DNA of 64,000 nt, taken from positions 1-64,000 of the forward strand of contig CAWEGI010000017.1 of assembly GCA_963808815.1 (NCBI GenBank). The letters are read 5' to 3'. The first letter of the stretch is position 1. Each line of letters opens with the position of its first letter. This DNA is from DATBLE01 sp963808815 (GTDB lineage: Bacteria > Actinomycetota > Thermoleophilia > Gaiellales > Gaiellaceae). Below are positions 28,220 to 36,313 of this stretch, in pieces. Both the position numbers and the translations under genes were made by a program. The notes beneath the pieces are model-generated. The model searched no databases. It was not told where the DNA came from and worked only from the letters and a program-made list of their open reading frames with translations.

Positions 28220-29380
28220 GTGATGGCGCACCGGCGACCCGCGCTGCTCGTCACAAGCGCGATCGTCGCGCTCGCGAGCGGCCTTTCGCTCGCGATAGCC
28301 GCGGCTAGCTCTGGCTCCTCGGCGCCGCTTGTCATCGCAGTCGAGGGGCCGCAAAGCGGGGCGCAGGCGGCAAACGGCGTCGACCAGCTCCGTGGCGTCC
28401 GCCTGGCTGTGAACCAGCTGAACGCGCGCGGCGGGCTCTGGGACGGCCGCAAGGTGGCGGTCTTCGCGGCCGACGACAAGGCCGACGCGGCGAACGCGAA
28501 GGCGGTCGCACGCCACGTGATCGCGAAGGGGATCGGCTTCGTGATCGGCCCCTACAACTCGTCGGTCGGCATCGAGAACCTGCCCCTTTATCGGCGAGCC
28601 AAGGTCCTGCCGCTGTGGATGACCTCGCGGGACGAGACGGCGGGCGTGGGCGCGACCGTCCAGCCGATGAACACGCAGATCGCTCCCATCGAGCAGCGCT
28701 ACGTGAAGGGCTTGGGCGCGAAGCGCGTCGCCATGCTCGTGGACGACACTCCCAACGGCGCCTTCACGAAGGGCATGGCGGACCGGCTGCGGGCGGCGCT
28801 CCAGCGGGACGGCGCGTCCGTGACCTGGACCTCGGTTCTGGAGGCGACTGATCCTGGGGCGACGGAGAGGTACTACGCCGACCGGGTGGTGGACGCGCTC
28901 AAGTCGAACCCGGATCTCGTCTACGTCAGCACCTATTTCCCGGCAGGAATCCAGATCGCCAAGGCGCTCACAGCGTCCGGAAGCAGCCCTCAATGCCTGA
29001 TGGGGCTCGCGAACGTCGACAACGGCTTCGTCGCGAAGGCCACGCTTGCGGAGGCGCAGCGGTGCGTCTTCAGCGGCGTGCCGGCGGCCACCGAGATGCC
29101 GTCCGCCAAGACGTACGTGCGTCAGTACGGCGCGACGTTCAGCAAGACTCCTGGGGTCTGGGGCTCGTTTACCTACGACTCCGCCAGGATTCTCTTCGCA
29201 GCGATCGACCGGGCCAAGAGCCACGGCTTCGCAGCCGTCGAGCGTCAGCTCCGAGCGACCAAGAGCTACCGAGGCACCACCGGCACGATCACGATCGACC
29301 CCAAGACCGGTTACCGGACGAACGTCCCCGTCAGCATCCTTCAGGTCGACAACCGGAAACAGTTCGTAATCGCAAAGTAG
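28220..29380 (+). CDS. LIV-type (branched-chain amino acid-like) ABC substrate-binding protein
   Basis: 386 residues; GTG at 28220 or ATG at 28223, both behind GGAAGG. A signal peptide (LLVTSAIVALASGLSLAIAA) leads into a Peripla_BP_6 fold: LVIAVEGPQSGAQAANGVDQ, VRLAVNQLNARGGLWDGRKV, GIGFVIGPYNSSVGIENLPL, and C-terminal VWGSFTYDSARILFAAIDRA. It would bind an amino acid or similar solute outside the membrane. No LivHMGF genes adjoin it, so it is an orphan that must use a distant permease or act as a sensor. It is intact although flanked on both sides by decayed genes. Confidence 0.85.
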   Translation: MMAHRRPALLVTSAIVALASGLSLAIAAASSGSSAPLVIAVEGPQSGAQAANGVDQLRGVRLAVNQLNARGGLWDGRKVAVFAADDKADAANAKAVARHVIAKGIGFVIGPYNSSVGIENLPLYRRAKVLPLWMTSRDETAGVGATVQPMNTQIAPIEQRYVKGLGAKRVAMLVDDTPNGAFTKGMADRLRAALQRDGASVTWTSVLEATDPGATERYYADRVVDALKSNPDLVYVSTYFPAGIQIAKALTASGSSPQCLMGLANVDNGFVAKATLAEAQRCVFSGVPAATEMPSAKTYVRQYGATFSKTPGVWGSFTYDSARILFAAIDRAKSHGFAAVERQLRATKSYRGTTGTITIDPKTGYRTNVPVSILQVDNRKQFVIAK

Positions 29381-29442
29381 CGCTTGTCTCCGCCTCGAGG
29401 CAAACGAGAACCGCCTGTAACGGCGACAGGCATGTTTGCCAC

Positions 29443-29925
29443 AGATGATCGAAGTCCGACCGCTGATCGAGAGCGACCGGCCCTGGGGCTGTCCAGGGCG
29501 ATAGCGAGAGCTGGGCGGAGCCTGTCGTCGCACGGCTCGGGGAACTCGTCGACCCGACCCAACTGCCCCGCTTCATTGCACTCTTGGACGGGGAGCGAGC
29601 CGGACTCGCCTCCTACGCGGTGCGCGGTGAGGCGTGCGAACTGGTGACGATCCGGAGCCTGCGCGAGGGGCGAGGCGTTGGACGAGCGCTACTCGATGCC
29701 GTCCGCGACGCCGCCATAGACGCAGGTTGCACACGGCTCTGGCTGATCACCACCAACGACAACCTGCGCGCGCTGGAGCTCTACTAGCGATGGGGCATGG
29801 ACATCGTCGCCTTATCGTCACGCGGTTACCGACGCGCGTCGCCACCTCAAGCCGTCAATCCCGCAGCACGGCGCGCAAGGCATTCCAATCGCCCACGAAC
29901 TCGAACTGGAGCTGCGTCTCCAGCC
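29443..29925 (+). pseudogene. GNAT acetyltransferase, disrupted
   Basis: Reads MIEVRPLIESDRPW from the ATG at 29443. A frame change leads to LGELVDPTQLPRFIALLDGE and YAVRGEACELVTIRSLREGR, the acetyl-CoA loop GRGVGRALLDAV, then NDNLRALELY followed by an in-frame TAG (29785) where Gln is expected before RWGMDIVAL. A further shift gives the usual tail HAVTDARRHLKPSIPQHG, IPIAHELELEL. At least two frame changes plus one stop make it a pseudogene unless all are sequence errors. Confidence 0.7.
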
Positions 29926-30015
29926 TCGCCGCCCCTCAGACGGCTCAGTGTGAAACGACCTCTAAGGCGCACGAGCTAGGACTCCCTATCCCGGCAGCGG
30001 CTTCGTTCATCAGAT

Positions 30016-30330
30016 CGCGACATTGCGAAGGAACGTGCGGCCGCCATTGCCAGAACCGAGATGGCGCGAGTGACGAACGCCGGAGCGCTCGGGACGATGC
30101 GTCTAGTCGAGGGCCGCCACGGGTGACGGCTACAGCAAGGGTCTGGCTTGTTAGCGGAAGGCGCTGAGCACCCGCGTCACGAGGACTACCAAGGCCTCGA
30201 TGGCCAGGTGCGACCGCTCGACCGACCCTTCGTCGTGGGCGGGCATCCAGCAGATGCCCTAGGCGATCCGAGCCTGCCGCCATTCGGAAGAGGCGGCGGC
30301 GGCGGCGTTTCCAGGAGGTGCTTGAGGTTC
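30016..30330 (+). pseudogene. Phage head morphogenesis (Mu gpF-like minor head) protein remnant
   Basis: Two frames give pieces of one protein. At 30016-30126 is RDIAKERAAAIARTEMARVT with NAGALGTMR, the hallmark helix of minor head proteins. At about 30165-30320 is HPRHEDYQGLDGQVRPLDRP followed by FVVGGHPADALGDPSLPP and a worn SRRCL where NCRC is expected. The N-terminal half is gone and at least one stop and one frame change intervene. It is strong evidence for a former prophage. Confidence 0.65.
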
Positions 30331-30377
30331 GTCCAGATCGTCAGCTCCTGACGCCGCCTGCTCGCTGGCGTCTTGAA

Positions 30378-30980
30378 CTAGGCGCGTGCGACGAACGCGT
30401 GCAGCTCGTCCTTCGCGCCATGGACTATCGGGTCGCCGTGCGCGAGCAGGAGGCGGTCGAAGTCGAGCTCGAGCAGACGGCGGTACGCGTCGCGCAGGCC
30501 CGCCTTCGTCCGCTCCGGGTCATCCATGAGCTCGTCGGGGACAAACCGCAGCGGTCCGTCGTCAGGCCAGCGGACGACCCCGTCCGCGCAAGCGAGCGCG
30601 CGGTGCGCCGGTACGTGGAGAGCGCACTCGTCCGCACAGATCGCGTCCACCTCGTAGACCACGACGCCGCCCGGCAGCTCGTCGTCGAACTCGAACGGCT
30701 CGACCGGCCCGCGTCCCTCGAGCTCGTGGAGTCCGTTGCGGACGCAGTGCACCGTGCAGCCGAAGGCGTCGCGCAGCTTCCACGCGTCGCGGCCGTGGTG
30801 GCGGTTCGTGAGCAGGAGGTGCTCGGGTCGGCCGTGGTCGTCGAACCACCCGAGGCCCTCCGGCGGGATCATCGGGTCGATCAACACGCGCTCCGCGGCG
30901 AAGTAGTACGAACTGACCTCGCTGCCGATGCTCTCACGGAGCGCCTTCCAGTGCCAGAGCCCGGGCACGATCTCCTCCAC
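30378..30980 (-). CDS. MBL-fold hydrolase-like protein with degenerate metal site
   Basis: 200 residues from a GTG at 30980: MEEIVPGLWHWKALRESIGS, then VSSYYFAAERVLIDPMIPPE and LLLTNRHHGRDAWKLRDAFG. The last occupies the place of THxHxDH but reads NRHHGRDA, so the metal site is partly changed. LACADGVVRW and LLLAHGDPIVHGAKDEL supply the later conserved Asp/His positions. Related proteins are annotated as MBL-fold metallo-hydrolases of unknown substrate. Stand-alone, no operon partners. Confidence 0.75.
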   Translation of the reverse strand: MEEIVPGLWHWKALRESIGSEVSSYYFAAERVLIDPMIPPEGLGWFDDHGRPEHLLLTNRHHGRDAWKLRDAFGCTVHCVRNGLHELEGRGPVEPFEFDDELPGGVVVYEVDAICADECALHVPAHRALACADGVVRWPDDGPLRFVPDELMDDPERTKAGLRDAYRRLLELDFDRLLLAHGDPIVHGAKDELHAFVARA

Positions 30981-31075
30981 GACCCGAGCGTACCTCTCGA
31001 CCGCGGCGTGGGGGTGTCGTTAAGCGCCTCGAGGAGGTGCCATCGCACGCCGACTTTGTAAGAGCGTCGTCTAAT

Positions 31076-31130
31076 GTGGCAACGCACCCTGTCCGCGCGA
31101 GGCAACGTTGCCTGCGTGGCCGACAACACT
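31076..31130 (+). repeat. Diverged direct repeat, right copy
   Basis: Same order of motifs as 27385-27440: GTGGCAACGCA, one differing base, CCTGTCCG, then a GTTG and CTGCGTGGCCGACAA block. About 3.7 kb separates the copies. Confidence 0.45.
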
Positions 31131-31267
31131 CCTTTCAGTGACGCCTAGCAGCCGCGCCTTCGGCCTGTCGTCCACAGCGCTCGGTCGGGGGCGCGCCTGC
31201 TGGGCCAGAGGAGGCCGAAGTGGCCAAGAGACCCCTCACGAAACGCGCCGACGGTGCCGGTCACATG

Positions 31268-31395
31268 ACCCACGAGACGCACCGCGTCTTCTCTGCGCGC
31301 TGCCCAGAGATCGAGCGCATGGTGCGGTTCCTCGGATCACCTGCGCACCGACGACGAAGATCGCCTTCTGTACGAGCGAACAAAGCGCACGCCCG
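31268..31395 (+). pseudogene. GrpB/UPF0157 family remnant
   Basis: THETHRVFSARCPEIERMVRF continues, after a one-base slip near 31332, as DHLRTDDEDRLLYERTKR. These are the adjoining C-terminal segments of GrpB-family nucleotidyltransferase-like proteins. The N-terminal two-thirds is missing and the following codons do not fit. Confidence 0.5.
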
Positions 31396-31575
31396 TGGAA
31401 GTCGTGGATGGGTTAGACCGAGACGAAGGAGGATCGCGCCCGGGTCAGCCGCCGTAGCGGCCTAGACGCAAGCTCGATTCTTCTTCTCGCAGTACGCTTA
31501 GCTATCGAGAGCGGGAGAGAGGCAACCGTTCATCGCGACCACGCGCCACGCCGCCGGCCCCGTGGGCGGCGGTGG

Positions 31576-32559
31576 GTGACAGCTGGGCTGATCCTCGCTG
31601 GGATCGTGGTCAGCGCCACTTTCGGCTACCTGGCGGTTCGTGGAGTCAGGTGGAGCGAGACCTGGAGTGCTCTCCGGAGTACGCACTACGGTTGGTTTGC
31701 TCCTGCGCTCATGCTGCTGACGTTCGCCTTCGTGATCCGCGCGATCCGCTGGCAGTCGCTCTTCGCCCCGACTCGACGCCCCGCATTCGCCCCCGTCGCA
31801 AAGGCGCTGTTCGCGGGATACCTGGCCAACAACCTTCTGCCCGTTCGGGCAGGAGAGGCGGTCCGAGTGGTTGCTTTGAATCGGCTCGCACCGGTTCCGG
31901 TAGCGACGACAACGATGACGGTGGTGATCGAGCGTGCTTATGACGTGCTCTCACTGATCGTGTTGCTCTTCGTCGTCGCGCCCTGGCTTCCGCATCTCTC
32001 GTGGCTGCGTACAGCCGGGTTCCTGGCGATCGGCCTGCTGGTCGTTCTCGCTGCGTTGGGGCTCGTGCTCCGGAGGTCGAGAGGTCAACTCCTGAAACGG
32101 ATGGTCGTCCCGCTGCGGAAGCTTCGGTTCCTTCCTCGAGAGTCGCTCGATCGCGCGCCCGAGGACGTGCTCGAGGGTCTCGCCGGTCTCCTCCGGCCAC
32201 GCATGGCCCTGGTCGCCTTCGGGTGGACGACGCTGTCCTGGCTCATCCTCGGAATCGGGTACTGGCTGGTGATGCTCGCCTTCGACCTCGAGCTCCGCCC
32301 GCTGGCCGGCCTGCTCGTGGTGATCGCGATCGGGCTGGCAATGATCCTGCCCTCGTCACCGGCAGCGCTCGGCGTGTTCGAGGGAGCAACGGTGGTCGTG
32401 CTCGGTTTGTACGGCGTCGCCGACTCGCAGGCGCTCGCCTACGCACTGGTGCTGCACGCCCTCAGCGTCGTCCCAATCCTCGCGCTGACGCCGTTCGTCC
32501 TCGGCGGGACAGCCGTCAGAGGTTGGCGTGTGGCGTGGGATCCGGCGACGCGGCCCTAG
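31576..32559 (+). CDS. YbhN/AglD-like membrane protein (lysylphosphatidylglycerol synthetase TM region family)
   Basis: 327 residues from a GTG at 31576 with about eight TM segments. Characteristic are AIRWQSLFAPTRR, ALFAGYLANNLLPVRAGEAV, TMTVVIERAYDVLSLIVLLF and IAIGLAMILPSSPAALGVFE, which define the UPF0104 family. Members include archaeal AglD and bacterial YbhN, linked to lipid or lipid-linked sugar handling. It converges on Agl23 with the stop codons sharing CTAG, and opens the glycosylation locus. Confidence 0.85.
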   Translation: MTAGLILAGIVVSATFGYLAVRGVRWSETWSALRSTHYGWFAPALMLLTFAFVIRAIRWQSLFAPTRRPAFAPVAKALFAGYLANNLLPVRAGEAVRVVALNRLAPVPVATTTMTVVIERAYDVLSLIVLLFVVAPWLPHLSWLRTAGFLAIGLLVVLAALGLVLRRSRGQLLKRMVVPLRKLRFLPRESLDRAPEDVLEGLAGLLRPRMALVAFGWTTLSWLILGIGYWLVMLAFDLELRPLAGLLVVIAIGLAMILPSSPAALGVFEGATVVVLGLYGVADSQALAYALVLHALSVVPILALTPFVLGGTAVRGWRVAWDPATRP

Positions 32560-34204
32560 TTCTTCGCCGTAGCCAGGCCCCGCTTCACGTACAGCCATTC
32601 GTCCAGCGTGCCCTTCGGGCTCCATGGCCGACGGAGAACGAACCAGCGCGCCCAGTCCTCGAAACTCGCCCCGCCCCAGTCCGGCACCCACCACACACGC
32701 TCCCTGAACCGGCGGCCAATGTAGTTGCCGAACCGGCCGACAAGCCTCGGCCGGTCGGGATCCGCTACGACGATCGCGTCGCCGGTCGGGGTGAAGTCCG
32801 GTGTACTCATGTCCGGATACGACACAGGGTGGTCGCGCAGGTACCAGCTCCACGGCCAGCCGGTGCCGCCCCAGGAGTCAACTTCGATCGTCGGCGGACG
32901 GTGGGTACGCGCCGAGACGTTTCGGCTCAGAGCCACGAGCTGGTCGACCACCTTCGGAACGTCGTTCGAGGTTTGCGTGTACACGAGAAGTTCGCGTGGA
33001 TCGGCGGGCCTGATGTACGCGAGAGCGATCGCCGACTGAGCCGCGAAGAGCACACAGAGCCCGCCCACGGCCAGACCCGGCCTTCCCCGCGAGCGATCGG
33101 CGGCGATTCCATGCCGTCTGAACACCCAGCCCGGCAAGCAGAACAGCCGTGAGGAGGATGTGGAGCACGAGCCACGGCATCCGCTCCGACGCCCACGAGA
33201 AGACCACGAGGTTCGCCACGAACATCCAGATCAGAAAGACCCCGAGCACCGTCGGTCGGCGCACGACGGTGACCACACCGATCGCCGCGAAGAAAAGCAC
33301 CGGCCACTCGTACGCGGGCAGGACGACGAGGTAGTAGAACCACGGCTGGCCGCCTCGGTTGACCGGCTGCTGCGAGAGCCAGTATCGGATGCTCTCGACG
33401 ACGCCGTCCTGCAGGCCGTGCGGATTGGTCAGGAACGTCGTGAAGAGGAGCGTGAAGACGCCTGCGAAGGCGGCGGCGCCCCAGATCCACGCATCCCGAC
33501 CGACCTCTCGGACAGCGCGGATCAACGAGCCCTCACGGGCGCCGCGACCTGACCGGATCTCCCAGACAGCCACGCCGACGAAGAAGATTCCGCCGATGAA
33601 GACGGTGATGTAGGTCGTCTCCTTAGTCGCGAAGCTTGTGGCCAGCAGTCCGAGGATCACCGCCGGGTGCCAACGCCGCGGCCGGTCGAGGAATCGAAAG
33701 ACGGCGATGATCAGCGCCAGCGTCAGACAGGCCACGTAGATGTCCTCCCGGACGAACCGCGAGAAGTAGAGGAAGCTGGGGCTGATGCAGATGACGACCG
33801 CGGCCGCGAGAGCCGCAGGCCGCCCGAGCTGACGCCGCAGGAGGTACGGCAAGCCCGCGACGATGGTGCCGACGAGCGCAGGCGCCAGCCGGGCCGCGAG
33901 GTCGCCGGCTCCGATCAGCAGGTAGAGCAGCGACATCACATAGAACTGCACGGGCCCGTGGAAGACGGGGTCGTAGTGGTAGCCCTTGCCGGAGACGAGC
34001 AGCCAGGTGAACCAGGCGTGCTCGCTCTCGTCGTGGTGGAAGCGGCTTTGCGGTTAGGTCGACGACTCGCAGCACAAGCGCCGCCAGCACGACGGTCCCG
34101 AAGACCAGCTCGTACCGACCGAACGCGACTCGCACCCGTTCTCTGCCCCGGGTCGCCACACCCGCGGGTGCCCCAGCAACAGCCTCGCGAAAAGACCGAG
34201 TCAC
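32556..34204 (-). CDS. Agl23-like GT39/PMT-superfamily membrane protein (two frameshifts)
   Basis: About 549 residues. Start GTG at 34204 overlaps the GT2 stop (GTGA). The N-terminus VLAALVLRVVDLTAKPL is followed, after a break near 34050, by HHDESEHAWFTWLLVSGKGY and HYDPVFHGPVQFYVMSLLYL. This is the DE catalytic-type loop and the GP motif of TIGR03663 (flippase-associated Agl23). Further typical pieces are SPSFLYFSRFVREDIYVACL and LATSFATKETTYITVFIGGI. A second break near 33130 precedes the periplasmic C-terminal domain (PADPRELLVYTQTSNDVPKV). It probably transfers or flips polyprenyl-phosphate sugars. Last gene of a four-gene operon. Confidence 0.85.
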
Positions 34205-34944
34205 GCCACCTCGTGCGCGACGAGTGCCACCCGCGCCGGCTCCCGTCGAAGCCGGCGGTGGAAAGCCAGCAACTCGCGCAGCCCTCCGAGACTGAACGAG
34301 ATGAGCCGGAGAGAGCGAAGCGTCGACGAACCCTGGGCTCGGGGCAGATGGGTGACCGGAACCTCGACCACACGCCAACCCCGACGGGCGGCGCCAAGGG
34401 AGACCATGATCGACGGGGCCCTGGCGTCGCGGGGAATGAGCGGCTGAAGATCGTGCCAGAGTTCGCGGCGCACGAGTCTGAACGGAGTGTTCGAATCGCG
34501 GAGCCTTCGTTCGGCGAGCACCGAAACCGTCCTCGCGATCACTCGGCTGAGGACGAGGCGGTGTGCACTGTCCTGCCGCGAGAGCCGGACCCCGAGCACG
34601 AGATCCGCGTCGGCGCGGCGCGACCAGAGAGGCTCGAATTCCTCGATCAGGAACTGACCGTCCGAGTCGACCTGGAACACCCACTCTCCGGAAGCGCGGC
34701 GCAGACCGCGCAGCACGCTCGGGCCGTGGCCGGCATTCTCATGCACCCTGTCGACGGTCAACCAGGGACGTTCACGCGAGAGCTCCTCGAGGATCGCGCC
34801 GGTGCCGTCGGTCGAGCAGTCGTCCACGACGATCACCTCGACAGCCGGTAGCTGCGACACGACCTTGCGTTCCAGGTCGTCGATGAGCTCGCCGATCACG
34901 CCGCTCTCGTTGTAGACGGGGACGACGACAGACAGGTCGGTCAC
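34201..34944 (-). CDS. GT2 glycosyltransferase, dolichyl/polyprenyl-phosphate mannose synthase (DPM1)-like
   Basis: 247 residues from a GTG at 34944 that overlaps the upstream stop; GTG at 34953 is possible. The GT-A core is clear: LSVVVPVYNESGVIGELIDD, nucleotide-sugar site VIVVDDCSTDG, metal site QVDSDGQF, and acceptor motif RDARAPSIMVSLGAARRGWR. LPRAQGSSTLRSLRLISFSL is the usual C-terminal tail, with no TM anchor. It would load a sugar from a nucleotide donor onto polyprenyl phosphate, giving the donor for the Agl23/PMT-type enzymes nearby. Confidence 0.85.
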   Translation of the reverse strand: MTDLSVVVPVYNESGVIGELIDDLERKVVSQLPAVEVIVVDDCSTDGTGAILEELSRERPWLTVDRVHENAGHGPSVLRGLRRASGEWVFQVDSDGQFLIEEFEPLWSRRADADLVLGVRLSRQDSAHRLVLSRVIARTVSVLAERRLRDSNTPFRLVRRELWHDLQPLIPRDARAPSIMVSLGAARRGWRVVEVPVTHLPRAQGSSTLRSLRLISFSLGGLRELLAFHRRLRREPARVALVAHEVA

Positions 34945-36278
34945 AGCGTCCACAGCTCCTCCGGGCGGCCCTCGACGATGTGACGGGCGACGTCGATCCC
35001 CATCTTGACCGCGTGGTCCATGTTGCCCATCTCGTAGCGCCACGACCCGAAGCGGCCGCGAGAGAAAATGTTCCGCTTCATCAGCCAGGGCTGGATGACG
35101 GCGAGTGCGCGGTCGCGACCGACGGTCGGCACCGGATAGGCGTAGTCGACGTCGATGGCGTGCGCCGAGGCCACCGTCTGATCGTCCTCGACGACGCCGC
35201 CGCTGACAAGGCCCACGAGGACACGCTCGGCCAGCCGATCCGGTCGGCCGTCTCCCGGCGGAAAGGCTGTTTCTGTGAGATAGGACGAAAATCGGGTGGT
35301 GTCGGCCGCAGGGACGTTGGCGGCGGCGTATTTCGCGAAGTTTGTCACCCGGTAGAAGGGGACGTCGCCGTCGGGGAAGTACATCCAGCACTTGTCGTCG
35401 TCGAGCGGGCGCTCGTAGCCGATGCCGACGACGCACACGCTTGCCCTCCTCAGCTCCCTGGCAGCAGCTTCGAGTTCGCTCGGAGTCTCACTCAGAGAGC
35501 CGACGAGCCGGTCGAGCGGCATGCTCGCGACCAGGGCGTCGTACTCCTCCGAGCCGCCGTCGGCGAAGCGGAGGACCCGCCGATCGGCGTCGATCTCGAC
35601 CACGTCACGGTCGGTCTGCACCCGCGGTCCGAGCCGTTCTGCCAGCCTCCGGTAGATCTCGCCGGTACCGCCCGTGCGCGGGAACCGGAAGGTGTTGTTC
35701 GGCCCCCAGCCGACGTCGTCGCGTTGCAGGAGGACGTTCTCGAGCGCCCGCCGGTAGTCGACGACGCTCACCCGTTCGCCGATCCATGCGGATGCCATCT
35801 CCTCGGCGGAGGTGGTCCATACCTTCGCGTTGTACGGTTGCATGAAGAGCCGCGTGATTCCGGGCCCGAAGGTGGCGTTCATCCAGGCGGCGAAGTCCAT
35901 GGTCGGATCGCCGCCGGGCGCTTCGATCAGGCCGACGAGACACTCGACCACGAGCTCGGGCTGGAGATACCGCAGGTTGTTCTGGAACGGGTACGGGACC
36001 CACTGGTCGTCGAACCGGATGTACGACGCTCGTTCGTGCTCGCATATGTCGTCTCCGAGCACTTCCTCGAGTAGCGCGTCGAACTCCCCGAAGTGGCTGA
36101 AGACCACATGACCGCCGAGATCCCAGGTGTAGCCCTGAGGATCGACGACAGATGAGGCGAGCCCTCCAGGCGTGCTCTCCCGCTCGAAGACCACCCAGCC
36201 GTCGAAACCGAGGCGGTCGAATTCACGTGCACACGCCAGCCCGCACGGCCCAGCGCCGATGATTGCGATTCGATCCAT
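34941..36278 (-). CDS. FAD-dependent UDP-galactopyranose-mutase-like flavoprotein
   Basis: 445 residues from the ATG at 36278. RIAIIGAGPCGLACAREFDR is the N-terminal FAD-binding Rossmann motif. GGLASSVVDPQGYTWDLGGH then VVFSHF, PYNAKVWTTSAEEMASAWIG and MGIDVARHIVEG are typical of mutase/protoporphyrinogen-oxidase-like NAD(P)-binding proteins found in glycan loci. It may isomerise a nucleotide sugar or desaturate a lipid. It starts 35 bp after the Thr-Pro-repeat gene and its stop overlaps the GT2 start, placing all four genes in one operon. Confidence 0.75.
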   Translation of the reverse strand: MDRIAIIGAGPCGLACAREFDRLGFDGWVVFERESTPGGLASSVVDPQGYTWDLGGHVVFSHFGEFDALLEEVLGDDICEHERASYIRFDDQWVPYPFQNNLRYLQPELVVECLVGLIEAPGGDPTMDFAAWMNATFGPGITRLFMQPYNAKVWTTSAEEMASAWIGERVSVVDYRRALENVLLQRDDVGWGPNNTFRFPRTGGTGEIYRRLAERLGPRVQTDRDVVEIDADRRVLRFADGGSEEYDALVASMPLDRLVGSLSETPSELEAAARELRRASVCVVGIGYERPLDDDKCWMYFPDGDVPFYRVTNFAKYAAANVPAADTTRFSSYLTETAFPPGDGRPDRLAERVLVGLVSGGVVEDDQTVASAHAIDVDYAYPVPTVGRDRALAVIQPWLMKRNIFSRGRFGSWRYEMGNMDHAVKMGIDVARHIVEGRPEELWTL

Positions 36279-36313
36279 CTGAGCAGCCGCCGCGGAGTTC
36301 TCCGCGTGACGGG

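Larger units (their letters stand above)
30981..31575. other. Gene-poor stretch with a GrpB remnant
   Basis: 595 bp holding the right copy of the direct repeat and the GrpB stub. Otherwise no gene is seen. A GTG at 31220 with GAGGAGG upstream opens a short frame that runs into the stub. Confidence 0.5.
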
